Shown: positions 34,892 through 43,978, counted from the first letter of the stretch. The stretch: DNA of 49,250 nt from an uncultured Bacilli bacterium (GCA_910578855.1 CAJTRV010000002.1:1-49250); one strand, 5' to 3'. Numbers and translations: made by a program. The notes: generated by a model from the sequence alone, not told the origin.

Positions 34892-35564
34892 ATGATCCTT
34901 TTCCAATTCCTTTGACATTCATAATATCCTCAGGCTTCTGAAACTTGCCAACCTGGTTACGATAATTAAGGATATCTTGAGCTTTACTAGGACCAATTCC
35001 CGTTAACGTCTGTAACGCTTCTATACTTGCTGTATTAATATTAACTAGTTCGATCTGCTTTTTTGAGGTTGTCTCTTTCTGATTACTCACAACCTTGTCA
35101 TCCTTCAAACACCCATCATTGGTCACATTGGGACAAATACACGTTCCCTCGACAATAACAACATTTTCCTGACCTTTTTTCATGGCTGCTATTTCTTCTT
35201 TGGTATAAATAATTACAACCATTTGATCATCCAAAAGCTTACTTAAATTAATATAACTCGTATCCGCTTGTTCTAATAAGCCGCCACTTTTCATGATCAC
35301 ATCCTGGACGCGACTTCCCGCTTTTAATTCATATACCCCAGGCTGCTTTACTGCCCCTTTAATATCCACTGTCAATGCTTTTTGATCCGGCAATCTAACC
35401 TCACTTGCTTGCTTCATCACTAGCGTTTCTGTTGACTCCTCTACTTTGTGTCGATTCCACCAAAAGTACCCACCAACCATGATCACAACCATTATTATGG
35501 TAAAACCAATCATTGCCCACCAATATTCTCGCGCCATTTTCTTTAACCAATTTTGAATACTCAT
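34857..35564 (-). CDS. comEA: DNA-binding competence protein ComEA
   Basis: A 235-aa protein: one N-terminal transmembrane helix (about 14-35), an SLBB domain (VDIKGAVKQPGVYELKAGSR), a Cys-containing linker, and a C-terminal helix-hairpin-helix DNA-binding pair (LVNINTASIEALQTLTGIGP and VKGIGKGSYEKIKDHITVS). In transformation it binds incoming double-stranded DNA at the outer face and delivers it to ComEC. Overlaps comEC by 35 bases, so they are translated together. Confidence 0.95.
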   Translation of the reverse strand: MSIQNWLKKMAREYWWAMIGFTIIMVVIMVGGYFWWNRHKVEESTETLVMKQASEVRLPDQKALTVDIKGAVKQPGVYELKAGSRVQDVIMKSGGLLEQADTSYINLSKLLDDQMVVIIYTKEEIAAMKKGQENVVIVEGTCICPNVTNDGCLKDDKVVSNQKETTSKKQIELVNINTASIEALQTLTGIGPSKAQDILNYRNQVGKFQKPEDIMNVKGIGKGSYEKIKDHITVS

Positions 35565-35681
35565 TCTATCACCCTACTATAATCTTACATACCTTATCTC
35601 CATTTTCCTTCCTAAAGTAACATCTTTCACCAGAAAGTTTTTTTAATTAAAGACTAGATCCTATTTAACAGATATGATACA

Positions 35682-35709
35682 CAAAAAGAGCATTCACCTG
35701 CTCTTTTTG
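35682..35709. terminator. Bidirectional hairpin terminator
   Basis: A perfect 11-bp stem caaaaagagca (35682-35692) with tgctctttttg (35699-35709), loop of six. It separates comEA from the 35.7-37.5 kb cassette. Confidence 0.75.
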
Positions 35710-35770
35710 TTTGATTATATTCATCCTAAGAAAATTTTTTCTACTTGTTCGTTCAAAACAATTATTTTCA

Positions 35771-36010
35771 TCATTCACCCTTATATTTTTTTAAAAACAA
35801 ATCATTAAGTCTATTTAATGTTTTCTCATCTTCAACTATTTCAAGTGATAAATCACCATTAGCAATTATTTGTTTAGCAAATAAATAATCTTTTTTTTCA
35901 TTCTTAATATTACGTATCAAACACACATAATGATCTTCAATGAGACCAAAGCAAATATATTCCTTACCATCCTCTAACGTAATCAAATCACCAAATTCAA
36001 TTTTATTCAT
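35771..36010 (-). CDS. Small protein, DUF1292-like, unknown
   Basis: A 79-aa protein of beta-rich pattern (IEFGDLITLEDGKEYICFGL, then YVCLIRNIKNEKKDYLFAKQ and a helical end) that recalls the DUF1292 family of small Firmicute proteins, though I cannot confirm this. It starts 2 bases after the 93-aa gene ends and is the last gene of a three-gene, tightly coupled operon. Soluble. Confidence 0.65.
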   Translation of the reverse strand: MNKIEFGDLITLEDGKEYICFGLIEDHYVCLIRNIKNEKKDYLFAKQIIANGDLSLEIVEDEKTLNRLNDLFLKKYKGE

Positions 36011-36012
36011 CT

Positions 36013-36294
36013 TTAATTCCTTTCCACATACTGTGCTAATAACTCTTGAATATACTTAATATAGACAAAAACAGTTTCGGCATAATCATCTTCACTTTTA
36101 TTTTCCACGTTTAAATTAGAAATCATTCTATTAATAAATAACAACGCTTCATTGCTATCCTGTTTATTTAATTCACTTAAAACACCAACTAACAACTTTA
36201 ATTCATCAACCGTTATCTGTTTTTTATCGGCAAGCTGAAGCGTTTTAAAATTGTCTACATAATGATCAAATAACTTACTCTCATCAAAATTCAT
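36013..36294 (-). CDS. Small helical protein, unknown
   Basis: A 93-aa, acidic, mostly alpha-helical protein (FKTLQLADKKQITVDELKLL, LSELNKQDSNEALLFINRMI), without membrane segment or Cys. Its ATG overlaps the stop of the upstream 398-aa gene (TAATG), so translation is coupled. Likely works with that membrane protein and the 79-aa protein. No family recognised. Confidence 0.7.
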   Translation of the reverse strand: MNFDESKLFDHYVDNFKTLQLADKKQITVDELKLLVGVLSELNKQDSNEALLFINRMISNLNVENKSEDDYAETVFVYIKYIQELLAQYVERN

Positions 36295-37490
36295 TACATT
36301 GACCTCCCCATCGAAACACTCTCATTATCCAAAGTAGAAGTCACTTGATCACTAGATAAAGACTGCGCTACTGATTTTTTAGAAAACAACTTAGATTTTA
36401 GTTTTTCAAATAATGAGTTCTTTCGGTACGCTTCCTCAGCCAAACGATATCCATTATTCCCATTTCTCACTTTATTAGCAAAAGCGGAACCAGCAGCTAG
36501 ACCAGCCAAACTAGTAACAACCATTGCTTCTGTAGGCGTTACATGATCGATACTATAATCAAATACCTTATCCCCCTTCTCTTTCACTATAGACGTCTTA
36601 GTTTCATAAGAGGTAACAACCTCACTTTTACTAACTGATAAATTGGGCCCCAAAATATCCTTGGCATCAAACCAGCCTAAAGTACTACCATCTACTTCAC
36701 TTCCTAAATGAAGTGCCACTGTAACTTTAGAAGGATCAAGACCATTTTGTTCACAAATTTTATTAATTGAAGATCCTAAATTAACATCGTAAGAAGTTCT
36801 ATTCAAATCAACGAAAGAATCTACCAAATAATTATTTTCATCATATATAGCGAATCCTGAAATTTCATAATTACCTGGCATAGCAGAAGAATTAGATCCC
36901 ATCTTAGCAGTATCACCAGTTCGAGTTCCGACTTCATAAAAATCAGTACCTGCTTCAATACTACTACCATCATGAATCTTAAGTTCATCATAAACATTAG
37001 ATTCCGTTGTAACTACCTTTTGAACGGGAACACTAGTTTTAACAACTCTATTATGATATGTATTAACAAACCCAATCGGTGCCGTAAGAGCAGCTACTAA
37101 TGCCGCTAGTGCTAACAACTTGCTGGCATTATTCGCAACCTTTTTTGTAACTCTAACAACCTTTTTCCTTTTTTGTTTTTCTAACCTTTCCTTCTTTTGC
37201 TTTGTATAATCATAATCTGCATCATCATAAGAACCATCACTACCATTACCATTAGGAAATTTCCGATAAATAAGATAACCTGAATCATAAATTTTCTTTC
37301 GTGGAGTAACCTCATATACCGAATAAGAACTAATTGGCTGATCATAACCATCGTCCATAGCTGCTTCATATTCTATTTTATATCTATCAGGATGAGCTTC
37401 GACATCAATCCCCCGCTCTTTTAACAATTCCCTTACATCCTTATTTTCTAAAACATAATCCTTAAATATCAATTTTTTATTTTCTTCCAT
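36294..37490 (-). CDS. Membrane-anchored protein, unknown
   Basis: A 398-aa protein. Residues about 1-125 are a charged, probably cytoplasmic part (Asp/Tyr-rich patch SDGSYDDADYDYTKQKKERL, then a Lys/Arg-rich stretch). A hydrophobic segment follows (SKLLALAALVAALTAPIGFV), then an apparently extracellular region of about 170 residues (ISGFAIYDENNYLVDSFVDL, VALHLGSEVDGSTLGWFDAK). A second hydrophobic stretch (AMVVTSLAGLAAGSAFANKV) precedes a basic Ser-rich C terminus. ATG at 37490 follows gaggaggt; an earlier ATG lacks a site. First gene of a coupled three-gene cassette. Family not recognised. Confidence 0.7.
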   Translation of the reverse strand: MEENKKLIFKDYVLENKDVRELLKERGIDVEAHPDRYKIEYEAAMDDGYDQPISSYSVYEVTPRKKIYDSGYLIYRKFPNGNGSDGSYDDADYDYTKQKKERLEKQKRKKVVRVTKKVANNASKLLALAALVAALTAPIGFVNTYHNRVVKTSVPVQKVVTTESNVYDELKIHDGSSIEAGTDFYEVGTRTGDTAKMGSNSSAMPGNYEISGFAIYDENNYLVDSFVDLNRTSYDVNLGSSINKICEQNGLDPSKVTVALHLGSEVDGSTLGWFDAKDILGPNLSVSKSEVVTSYETKTSIVKEKGDKVFDYSIDHVTPTEAMVVTSLAGLAAGSAFANKVRNGNNGYRLAEEAYRKNSLFEKLKSKLFSKKSVAQSLSSDQVTSTLDNESVSMGRSM

Positions 37491-37833
37491 AATAAACCTC
37501 CTCATATGATATAATTAAGATATTTTTTAACTATAATTTCTATATTTCGATTTTTACTACGAGTCATTTGACTGTAAAATCTATATTATAATCATCCTTA
37601 AAATAGCACAAAATAAAAAGATTGTTAATAAACTATAACCGTATATTCGATAAAATACGACAATACGTAGAAGAATTAAAAAATAGTTTATTTAATTTTT
37701 ATCAAAACAGCAATCGTCTTTTCAGCAAAAAAAAAATTACATTTCTCACGATAAATGTGATAAATGTAATAAAAAAACAAAATTATTCATACAAATAGTA
37801 CAACGATTGGAAGCATTATATATCATTACAAGA
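37491..37833. other. AT-rich intergenic region
   Basis: About 340 very AT-rich bases upstream of the unknown membrane gene. It should hold that gene's promoter; TATAAT-like boxes exist but none has a convincing partner. An imperfect hairpin lies at about 37737-37774 (attacatttctcac with gtgataaatgtaat). No ORF supported. Confidence 0.45.
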
Positions 37834-37872
37834 AATATAAATTTTCCTTCTGTGATAATTTATATTTTTTCA
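37834..37872 (-). terminator. Terminator-like hairpin after sufS
   Basis: Stem aatataaatt with aatttatatt (ends at about 37835 and 37871) around a short loop just past the sufS stop. The T-run is weak, so termination is likely but not certain. Confidence 0.5.
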
Positions 37873-37878
37873 ATTTCA

Positions 37879-39072
37879 TTAAATAATGTCGGTTTTAATA
37901 TTAGGATTTTTTAATGCTTCGATCAACCGATCGATTTCTGCTTTGGTATTATAGAAATAAAAACTTACTCGTGTGGTATTTTTAATTCCTATCTCATTTT
38001 TTAAGATTTTCGCACAATGACTACCACTTCGAACACAAATATGATATTTATTTAGATAGATTGCTAAATCTTGAGAGAATATTCCATCATAGTTAATGGC
38101 GACGATCCCACTCTCACTGTGATTATTATAGACGATTACATTCGGAATTTCTTTTATTTTTTTCATAAAATAATCTTTTAATTCCTGTTCATAAGCATGG
38201 ATCTGATCCATTCCAATTTTATTTAAATACTCAATAGTCGTTCCAAATCCAATTACCCCAGCAATATTAGGCGTTCCGGCCTCAAAAATAGTAGGAATTT
38301 CACTATAAACCCGTGTTCCATCAGGATCAAAACTTGCATTCATTCCCCCACCAAAAATTATCGGTTTGGTACTATTTAGTAATGCTTCTTTTCCATAGAG
38401 AACTCCAACTCCAGTTGGTCCACACATCTTATGAGCAGAAAAGGCTAGAAAATCAACATCAAGGTCGGTAACATCTACTTTCATATGTGATACACTTTGG
38501 GCGCCATCAACTACAACGAGAATATCATGATCATGAGCAAGGGTTGTAATTTCCTTGATCGGTCGTACATCCCCAACCACATTGGTCACGTGGGCCAAAC
38601 TAATTACTTTGGTTTTGGGTGTAATAGCTTTTCTTACATTGTCTAATGTTACCCGATAATCTTCATCTAATTCAATATAACGCACTTTAATCCCGATCTC
38701 ATCTTGTAGTTCAAACCATGGTAAGAGATTAGCAGCGTGCTCAGAACGAGTGAGTAATACTTCATCCCCAGCTTTTAAATGATATTTAAAATAACCAAAG
38801 ATAATCTTATTTAAAGAATCCGTTGTTCCACTCGTAAAGGCGATTTCTTTACTACTTTTAGCATTGATAAATTCCTTAACGAGAATTCGCGTCGTTTCAT
38901 AAGCGGCATCTACTTGCAAACTGATATCATAATCACCACGATGGGCATTCGCTGTATATCGCTTGTAATACTCCGTTACACTATCGATCACACAGTTTGG
39001 CTTTAAGGAAGTAGCACCATTATCAAAATAGATAATATCCTGTTTTAACATCGGAAAATCTTCACGATTCAC
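37879..39072 (-). CDS. sufS: Cysteine desulfurase SufS
   Basis: A 397-aa PLP-dependent enzyme that takes sulfur from cysteine for iron-sulfur cluster assembly. Group II (SufS/CsdA) features: the PLP-lysine motif FLAFSAHKMCGPTGVGVLYG, the active-site Cys loop SGSHCAKI, and the conserved DGAQSVSHMKVDV. Starts 4 bases after sufD. It ends the visible suf operon; sufU and sufB, which normally follow in Bacilli, are absent, with a hairpin after its stop. Confidence 0.96.
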   Translation of the reverse strand: MNREDFPMLKQDIIYFDNGATSLKPNCVIDSVTEYYKRYTANAHRGDYDISLQVDAAYETTRILVKEFINAKSSKEIAFTSGTTDSLNKIIFGYFKYHLKAGDEVLLTRSEHAANLLPWFELQDEIGIKVRYIELDEDYRVTLDNVRKAITPKTKVISLAHVTNVVGDVRPIKEITTLAHDHDILVVVDGAQSVSHMKVDVTDLDVDFLAFSAHKMCGPTGVGVLYGKEALLNSTKPIIFGGGMNASFDPDGTRVYSEIPTIFEAGTPNIAGVIGFGTTIEYLNKIGMDQIHAYEQELKDYFMKKIKEIPNVIVYNNHSESGIVAINYDGIFSQDLAIYLNKYHICVRSGSHCAKILKNEIGIKNTTRVSFYFYNTKAEIDRLIEALKNPNIKTDII

Positions 39073-39076
39073 TTTA

Positions 39077-39877
39077 TCACCTCCAATATTGATTCATAGA
39101 ATCTTTAATGATATTTAATAATTCTGGCTCCTCGATATTACTACATAAAAATCCCTTCATGAGAAGCGACATCGCCTCTTCGCGTGTCAAACCTCTACTC
39201 TGTAGATAAAATAATTCATCATCGGCAAATTTTCCAATTAAAGCCGCATGATTGGCTGTTACATCATACTCATCAATTAGTAAATTGGGACAAATCTTAC
39301 ACTTCTGATCATTCAAATTAATCACGCGGTTCATCTGATTGGCTACACATCCTGTTTTTCCCTTCGGAACAACGGAAGTCACATTAAAGGTTAATTTTCC
39401 TTTTTGATCCACAACAGCATGATTTAAAATATCACTGGTTGTTTGTACCTCATTGTGATAAATCATCATATCATATTTTTCTTCACCAGTAGCAATACTT
39501 TTTAAAACCGTGCGAATGTTAGCCCCGACTCCATTTAAATTAATAATATCTAATTCTCTTACTTGCGAAGCATGATAAAACTTATTTACTTTAATATCAG
39601 CATATTCATCGAGATAATATTTATACTGTACTTTGGTCCGCATTCCAGTTCTAACTTCATTTATCGTTACGTGAACATTTGCCTCAACACGAATGAAAAT
39701 ATCAAGTTTAATTTCTTCCTTGGCTTCATAATATAACCATATTGTAGTATCTTCTAAAAAATGTAACTTGATACTATTGACTGAAAAGAAATCATTTTTC
39801 TCTACTACATCGATCGAAACACAACCATCTAATGAATGCTTTTCAATCGCATCATTCACTACATATATTCTATTCAT
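39077..39877 (-). CDS. sufD: SufB/SufD-family protein, short
   Basis: A 266-aa scaffold-type protein of the SufBD core family, overlapping sufC by 8 bases. The C-terminal pattern (KICPNLLIDEYDVTANHAAL, IGKFADDELFYLQSRGLTRE) identifies it. SufD and SufB are normally 400-470 aa, so this is a compact version with a short N terminus. A Cys pair (QKCKIC) precedes the PNL motif. It likely forms a complex with SufC. Whether it acts as SufB, SufD or both is not decidable here. Confidence 0.88.
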   Translation of the reverse strand: MNRIYVVNDAIEKHSLDGCVSIDVVEKNDFFSVNSIKLHFLEDTTIWLYYEAKEEIKLDIFIRVEANVHVTINEVRTGMRTKVQYKYYLDEYADIKVNKFYHASQVRELDIINLNGVGANIRTVLKSIATGEEKYDMMIYHNEVQTTSDILNHAVVDQKGKLTFNVTSVVPKGKTGCVANQMNRVINLNDQKCKICPNLLIDEYDVTANHAALIGKFADDELFYLQSRGLTREEAMSLLMKGFLCSNIEEPELLNIIKDSMNQYWR

Positions 39878-40670
39878 GTTTCAAACTTTCCTTTACAGCG
39901 CAAGTCCCAATTGTTGTAATTTTTTTCTTTTTTTCTATTTTATAATGATCATACCCATGTTGTTCTATTTCTGTTACCAAAGAAGCATCGCCACTTTTCA
40001 CAATATGTCCATCAACCATAATATGAACAAAGTCTGGTTTGATATAATCAAGCAAGCGCTGATAATGGGTAATTAGAAGAATTGCAGGTTGTTTTAAGGC
40101 ATGATAATGCATTACATTTTCACCAACAATTTTTAAACTATCGACATCTAATCCTGAATCAATTTCATCAAGCATCACCAATGATGGTTTTAATAAGTAC
40201 ATTTGCAAAATCTCATTCTTTTTTCGTTCACCACCAGAAAATCCACAATTAACCCCGCGATGAATCATATCTTTATTCATCTGTAGTTGTTCTACTGCTT
40301 GATCAAGTTCTTTAATAAAGGGCATTAATTTAAAATTGTTCCCTTCTTTGGCATGCAACGCACTTCGAAGAAAATCAGCATTGGTTACCCCGGCAATTTC
40401 CATTGGCATCTGCATCCCAAGGAATATTCCCATTCGCGAGCGTTCGTCAACAGTTAAGTGTTGAATTTCTTGGCCATTATAAGTGATCGACCCCTCTTTT
40501 ATTTGATAACTAGGATCTCCCATAATCACTTTTGATAGAGTTGATTTCCCCGTTCCGTTGGGCCCCATAATCGCATGTATTTCGCCTTCTTTTATTGTCA
40601 AGTTGAAGTTGTTTAAAATTGTCTTTCGTTCCACTTCAACCGTTAAGTTTTTAATCTCTAATGTTTGCAT
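39870..40670 (-). CDS. sufC: SufC ATPase
   Basis: A 266-aa ABC-type ATPase of the iron-sulfur assembly complex. Walker A GPNGTGKST, signature FSGGERKKNEILQM, Walker B SLVMLDEIDSGLDVDSLKIV. ATG at 40670 begins MQTLEIKNLTVEV and follows ggagatgatgga. First in the suf operon; overlaps sufD by 8 bases. Confidence 0.96.
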   Translation of the reverse strand: MQTLEIKNLTVEVERKTILNNFNLTIKEGEIHAIMGPNGTGKSTLSKVIMGDPSYQIKEGSITYNGQEIQHLTVDERSRMGIFLGMQMPMEIAGVTNADFLRSALHAKEGNNFKLMPFIKELDQAVEQLQMNKDMIHRGVNCGFSGGERKKNEILQMYLLKPSLVMLDEIDSGLDVDSLKIVGENVMHYHALKQPAILLITHYQRLLDYIKPDFVHIMVDGHIVKSGDASLVTEIEQHGYDHYKIEKKKKITTIGTCAVKESLKHE

Positions 40671-40784
40671 TCCATCATCTCCAATCATATTTTACCATAT
40701 TTTTAAGATTATACACCAGTTGTTTGTATAAAACTTCGCTATTTTACCAATATAAGATAGAATATTCGCAGATATTCACACCAT

Positions 40785-40812
40785 AAGGATAGAAAATTAA
40801 CTATCCTTTTTA
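40785..40812. terminator. Hairpin upstream of the HIT gene
   Basis: Perfect stem aaggatag (40785-40792) with ctatcctt (40801-40808) followed by T residues on the plus strand. No plus-strand gene lies upstream, so it may guard against read-through or act in the leader of the divergent suf/HIT region. Confidence 0.45.
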
Positions 40813-40879
40813 TTATTTAGAAAATCAGGTTTTATTTTTGTAAAATCTTGGTATAATGAATATAAGGAGGATGATAAAT

Positions 40880-41251
40880 TTGAATTGTTTATTTTGTAAA
40901 ATTACAAACCATGAAATAGAAGCCAATATTATTTATGAAGATGATTTAGTCGTATGTTTTTTGGATGCCTTCCCAGATAGCAATGGGCACTTATTAATCG
41001 TCCCTAAGGAGCATACCCTTGATATTGATACCATCCCTTTGGATACACTAAATCATATATGGAGAGTTGCCAAAGATATGAAAGCTCTTTTATATGATAA
41101 ATTACACTGTGATGGATTAACATTTATGCAAAATAATGGTGATGTCCAGGAGGTAAAACATTTCCACCTTCATCTAAAACCCCATTATAAAGAACCCGCT
41201 CAAAAAATGGATCCAAAAGACGTTCTAAAAATTTTAAAAAGTAATGAATAG
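40880..41251 (+). CDS. HIT-family hydrolase
   Basis: A 123-aa histidine-triad protein, a nucleotide phosphoramidase/AMP-lysine type hydrolase in the cytoplasm. The triad is HFHLHLKP near residue 93, and the N terminus NCLFCKI carries the CxxC seen in the family. TTG at 40880 is chosen: it follows GGAGG by eight bases and begins the conserved (M)NCLFCKI. An in-frame ATG at 40856 is upstream of that site. Divergent from the suf operon; terminator after it. Confidence 0.92.
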   Translation: MNCLFCKITNHEIEANIIYEDDLVVCFLDAFPDSNGHLLIVPKEHTLDIDTIPLDTLNHIWRVAKDMKALLYDKLHCDGLTFMQNNGDVQEVKHFHLHLKPHYKEPAQKMDPKDVLKILKSNE

Positions 41252-41262
41252 ATAGCAAAAAA

Positions 41263-41292
41263 AACAGCTGATGCTCCAGTTGTTTTTTTAAT
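41263..41292 (+). terminator. Terminator of the HIT gene
   Basis: Stem aacagctg/cagttgtt, one wobble pair, then seven T residues, shortly after the stop. Confidence 0.75.
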
Positions 41293-41434
41293 ACTTATTC
41301 ATAAAACGCATCAAGTAAGCTCTCATCACGACTTCCAAACCATATTTGACTTGGTGAAAATAATATGCCATCTATTTCCTTTTGTGTATTTTATACAACA
41401 AACAGAAAGCTCTTATAATGAATTTAAATGTCAC

Positions 41435-41458
41435 AAAAAAAAGTTCTAAATCAGAACT
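41435..41458 (-). terminator. Terminator of the recX operon
   Basis: Stem agttct/agaact (41442-41447 and 41453-41458), followed by eight T residues on the minus strand, ten bases past the recX stop. Confidence 0.8.
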
Positions 41459-41467
41459 ATCTTTTAT

Positions 41468-42241
41468 CTATATCTCTTTTTGCTCGAGATACATGCGAAT
41501 GGTATCCATACTATATCCTTTGGCATATAGTTTTTCTTTTATTTTATACTGTAATTCTCCGCCTGAATATTTTTTGGCCAACCGCCGATATTGCTTCTCA
41601 TATTCTTTTTCGATCAAATGATCGGTACCAAACGATACAGATTCCAAACAATCTACGATAAAAGCCTGATCATAACCAAGTCGACTGAGATCTGCCTTTA
41701 GCTTTTGACGCAACACCTGATTCGAATAACGACGATTGGTTTGAATTTTCTTCATGATCATCCGCTTTATTTTCTCTTTTCGCTCCATATCATCTACTTG
41801 TTCCAAAGCAAACTCAATATCCATATCAGAAATATCTTGAGCTTCTAGATCATGACGTAATTTAAGAGGACCTTCCTTCGTAAAAGTCAACTTATCAGCG
41901 ACATAACTTTTCGCATAAATACGATCATTGATTAAATTTAAAGACGCAAGCTTTTGAAGCATGTTCTCTTTCTGCTTATCCGTCAATTCATACTTTTTCA
42001 TATAATCAACAATTTCTTTACGACTTCGTAATTTGCGGACAATATACGCAACCACCTTATGGTATGCTTCATAATAGGCATTTTCTTGCACCAGGGTTGT
42101 TCGGAGTTGATCATCAATTTCTTTACGAAATAATAGATTATAATCTATTATGATCTGATCTTGTAAGGTAAATACTTCGCCATTCATCATCGTGATTTTA
42201 TATTTGGATCCTCGCATTTTCTTGATATTCATAATTCTCAT
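41468..42241 (-). CDS. recX: Recombination regulator RecX
   Basis: A 257-aa protein of the RecX family, which modulates RecA filaments. The repeated three-helix motifs are visible: YIVRKLRSRKEIVDYMKKYE, LINDRIYAKSYVADKLTF, RYSNQVLRQKLKADLSRLGY and YKIKEKLYAKGYSMDTIRMY. Length is that of the long Gram-positive form. Last gene of a four-gene minus operon, 4 bases after yaiI. Confidence 0.92.
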   Translation of the reverse strand: MRIMNIKKMRGSKYKITMMNGEVFTLQDQIIIDYNLLFRKEIDDQLRTTLVQENAYYEAYHKVVAYIVRKLRSRKEIVDYMKKYELTDKQKENMLQKLASLNLINDRIYAKSYVADKLTFTKEGPLKLRHDLEAQDISDMDIEFALEQVDDMERKEKIKRMIMKKIQTNRRYSNQVLRQKLKADLSRLGYDQAFIVDCLESVSFGTDHLIEKEYEKQYRRLAKKYSGGELQYKIKEKLYAKGYSMDTIRMYLEQKEI

Positions 42242-42245
42242 CTTA

Positions 42246-42686
42246 TCACTTCATTTCTTGTTCAATTTGTTTGATTAAAGTATTCATTAAGCGTTCCTCA
42301 TCTTCTTTGGTTCTCCTCTTTGGACCCTTGGTATGATGACCGTGTTTTCGCATTTTACTAGCCATATGACGTCCAGCAAGCATAGAATCAATATGCTCTT
42401 TTGTATAACAAAATCCTTTTGGATGAATCACATAACACTGTTTTGCAAGTCCTAAAACAGCTACCCCATAATCCTGAGAAATAACGATATCACCAGGTGT
42501 TATCATATTCACTAGATACATATCGACACTTTGAAACCCTTTGGTTACAGTAACTACTTCACTATAATTACTTCGTAATTCATGAGTATCATCACTAATT
42601 AGAATACACGGTAGCCCATATCGCCTAGCTATATTCTCAATCAGAGGAATACTTGGCATCGCATCAGCGTCAACAATAATACGCAT
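42246..42686 (-). CDS. yqxD: UPF0178 (YaiI/YqxD) family protein
   Basis: A 146-aa protein of the YaiI/YqxD family, with the conserved start IIVDADAMPSIPLIENIARR, TVTKGFQSVDMYLVNMITPG, DIVISQDYGVAVLGLAKQC and a basic HGHHTKGPKRRTKEDEER tail. It has a PIN/NYN-like set of acidic residues, suggesting a nuclease fold, but the function is unproven. Its ATG directly abuts the preceding stop. Middle gene of the rSAM-pyrophosphohydrolase-yaiI-recX operon. Confidence 0.9.
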   Translation of the reverse strand: MRIIVDADAMPSIPLIENIARRYGLPCILISDDTHELRSNYSEVVTVTKGFQSVDMYLVNMITPGDIVISQDYGVAVLGLAKQCYVIHPKGFCYTKEHIDSMLAGRHMASKMRKHGHHTKGPKRRTKEDEERLMNTLIKQIEQEMK

Positions 42687-43040
42687 TTATTTCACTACTT
42701 TCTCTAAAAAGAAGCGGTCATCAAAACTACCACGTTGGGCTTCCTTCTTTCGCTTTTGATCTATTAAGTCATCTAAGGTATAGTGATAATGTTTTAAAAT
42801 ATCCTCCAACACTTGTAAAACATCACCACACTCCATTAAAACTTCTGTTGAAGTGGTAGCTTCTACTACTTCTTTCACTTCTTCTTCTAATTTGTGAAGC
42901 AATTCTTTTTGATATTCCTGCTCACTTAATATACGAAAAATGGGCTTCTCATGTTGATCTAAGATTATCTCTGGAATCTTATTACGAACTAATTTTTGAT
43001 AATAGATTTCCGACGGTTCTTTCCCTTTCTTACTTGACAT
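42687..43040 (-). CDS. MazG/HisE-like pyrophosphohydrolase
   Basis: A 117-aa all-helical protein of the phosphoribosyl-ATP pyrophosphohydrolase-like group: YQKLVRNKIPEIILDQHEK at the start, then LEEEVKEVVEATTSTEVLME and GDVLQVLEDIL, matching the EExxE...ExxD metal motif. It is probably a house-cleaning nucleotide hydrolase and not the histidine-pathway enzyme, since no his genes are near. ATG at 43040 follows GGAG; the upstream Met lacks one. Confidence 0.85.
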   Translation of the reverse strand: MSSKKGKEPSEIYYQKLVRNKIPEIILDQHEKPIFRILSEQEYQKELLHKLEEEVKEVVEATTSTEVLMECGDVLQVLEDILKHYHYTLDDLIDQKRKKEAQRGSFDDRFFLEKVVK

Positions 43041-43087
43041 ATTTTCACTCCTATTCATCTTTATTATAGTATATTTTATTTTAGGGT

Positions 43088-43978
43088 TCAACTAAAATGG
43101 CTTGCCTCTTTTATCCTCTTTTCTTTCTGATTAATTGCTTTCATATAATCACGAGATAAATGATATTTTTTCTCAAGGGAAGCAATAAAGGGATATAGCC
43201 CAGCTTTATAATCTTTTAAAGCACTTCCTTTTTGATATAATGTTTTAATTTTTTGATACCGGTCTTCGTGAAACGCTTTCACAGCATTCATAAAATATGT
43301 CCGTGTTTTTCCCCTCAGATATAACGTTCCCGGTAAGATATAATCAACGCCAACTTTCGCTGCCAATCGGTACATCTGTTCTAAATTGTAACGGTTATCC
43401 GTAAGATAGGGAACAATGGGCATCATATGAAGTCCAACCACGGCATTGGTCTCTTCCTTAAAGCGTTTTAAAGCGCGAAACCGTTCTCGTGATGAACTAG
43501 CATTGGGTTCCAAAAAGGTCCGAACTCTCTCATCTAGTGTCGTAATGGTAAAAGCAATATTAACGGTGACGATTTCCGATAACTCTTTAATTAAGTCAAT
43601 ATCCCGTAAAATTAATGCACTCTTAGTCGAAATAATAACGGGTGTCTTATATTTGATCATTAACTTTAACACCTCAGGCATCAGTTTGCGTTCCCGTTCA
43701 ATTGGTTGATAAGAGTCGGTAATTCCCCCAATATTGACAACTTCATGCTTCCATTTGGGACTAGATAATTCTTTTTCTAATGCCTCCAAAATATATTTTT
43801 TATAGTAGACAGTTCCAAAGTAATTATCGTTTTTCAGATAATCATGCGAATAAATAGCAAAACAATATTTACATCCATGTTCACATCCCCGGTATATATT
43901 GAGATCCCAAGAATACGGAAGGCGTGGTTTTTTTATGTGATGCATTGCACTTTTATTTTCTAATGGTTGATAATTCAT
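43088..43978 (-). CDS. SPL-like radical SAM protein
   Basis: A 296-aa radical SAM protein with the cluster motif CEHGCKYC (CxxxCxxC) preceded by NIYRGCEHG, and conserved ITDSYQPIERERK. This fits the Rv2578c/SPL-like subgroup, related to but not the same as spore photoproduct lyase, whose own C-terminal Cys region is not evident. It is the first gene of the operon with the pyrophosphohydrolase, yaiI and recX. A paralog with a frameshift lies at 46831-47685. Confidence 0.88.
   Translation of the reverse strand: MNYQPLENKSAMHHIKKPRLPYSWDLNIYRGCEHGCKYCFAIYSHDYLKNDNYFGTVYYKKYILEALEKELSSPKWKHEVVNIGGITDSYQPIERERKLMPEVLKLMIKYKTPVIISTKSALILRDIDLIKELSEIVTVNIAFTITTLDERVRTFLEPNASSSRERFRALKRFKEETNAVVGLHMMPIVPYLTDNRYNLEQMYRLAAKVGVDYILPGTLYLRGKTRTYFMNAVKAFHEDRYQKIKTLYQKGSALKDYKAGLYPFIASLEKKYHLSRDYMKAINQKEKRIKEASHFS

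Noticed and set aside
41294..41437. Two short overlapping minus-strand frames between HIT and recX (one ends in FGSRDESLLDAFYE, the other starts MAYYFHQVKYGL)
   Set aside because: Each is under 30 codons, they overlap in different phases, and neither matches a family; at best a decayed gene end.
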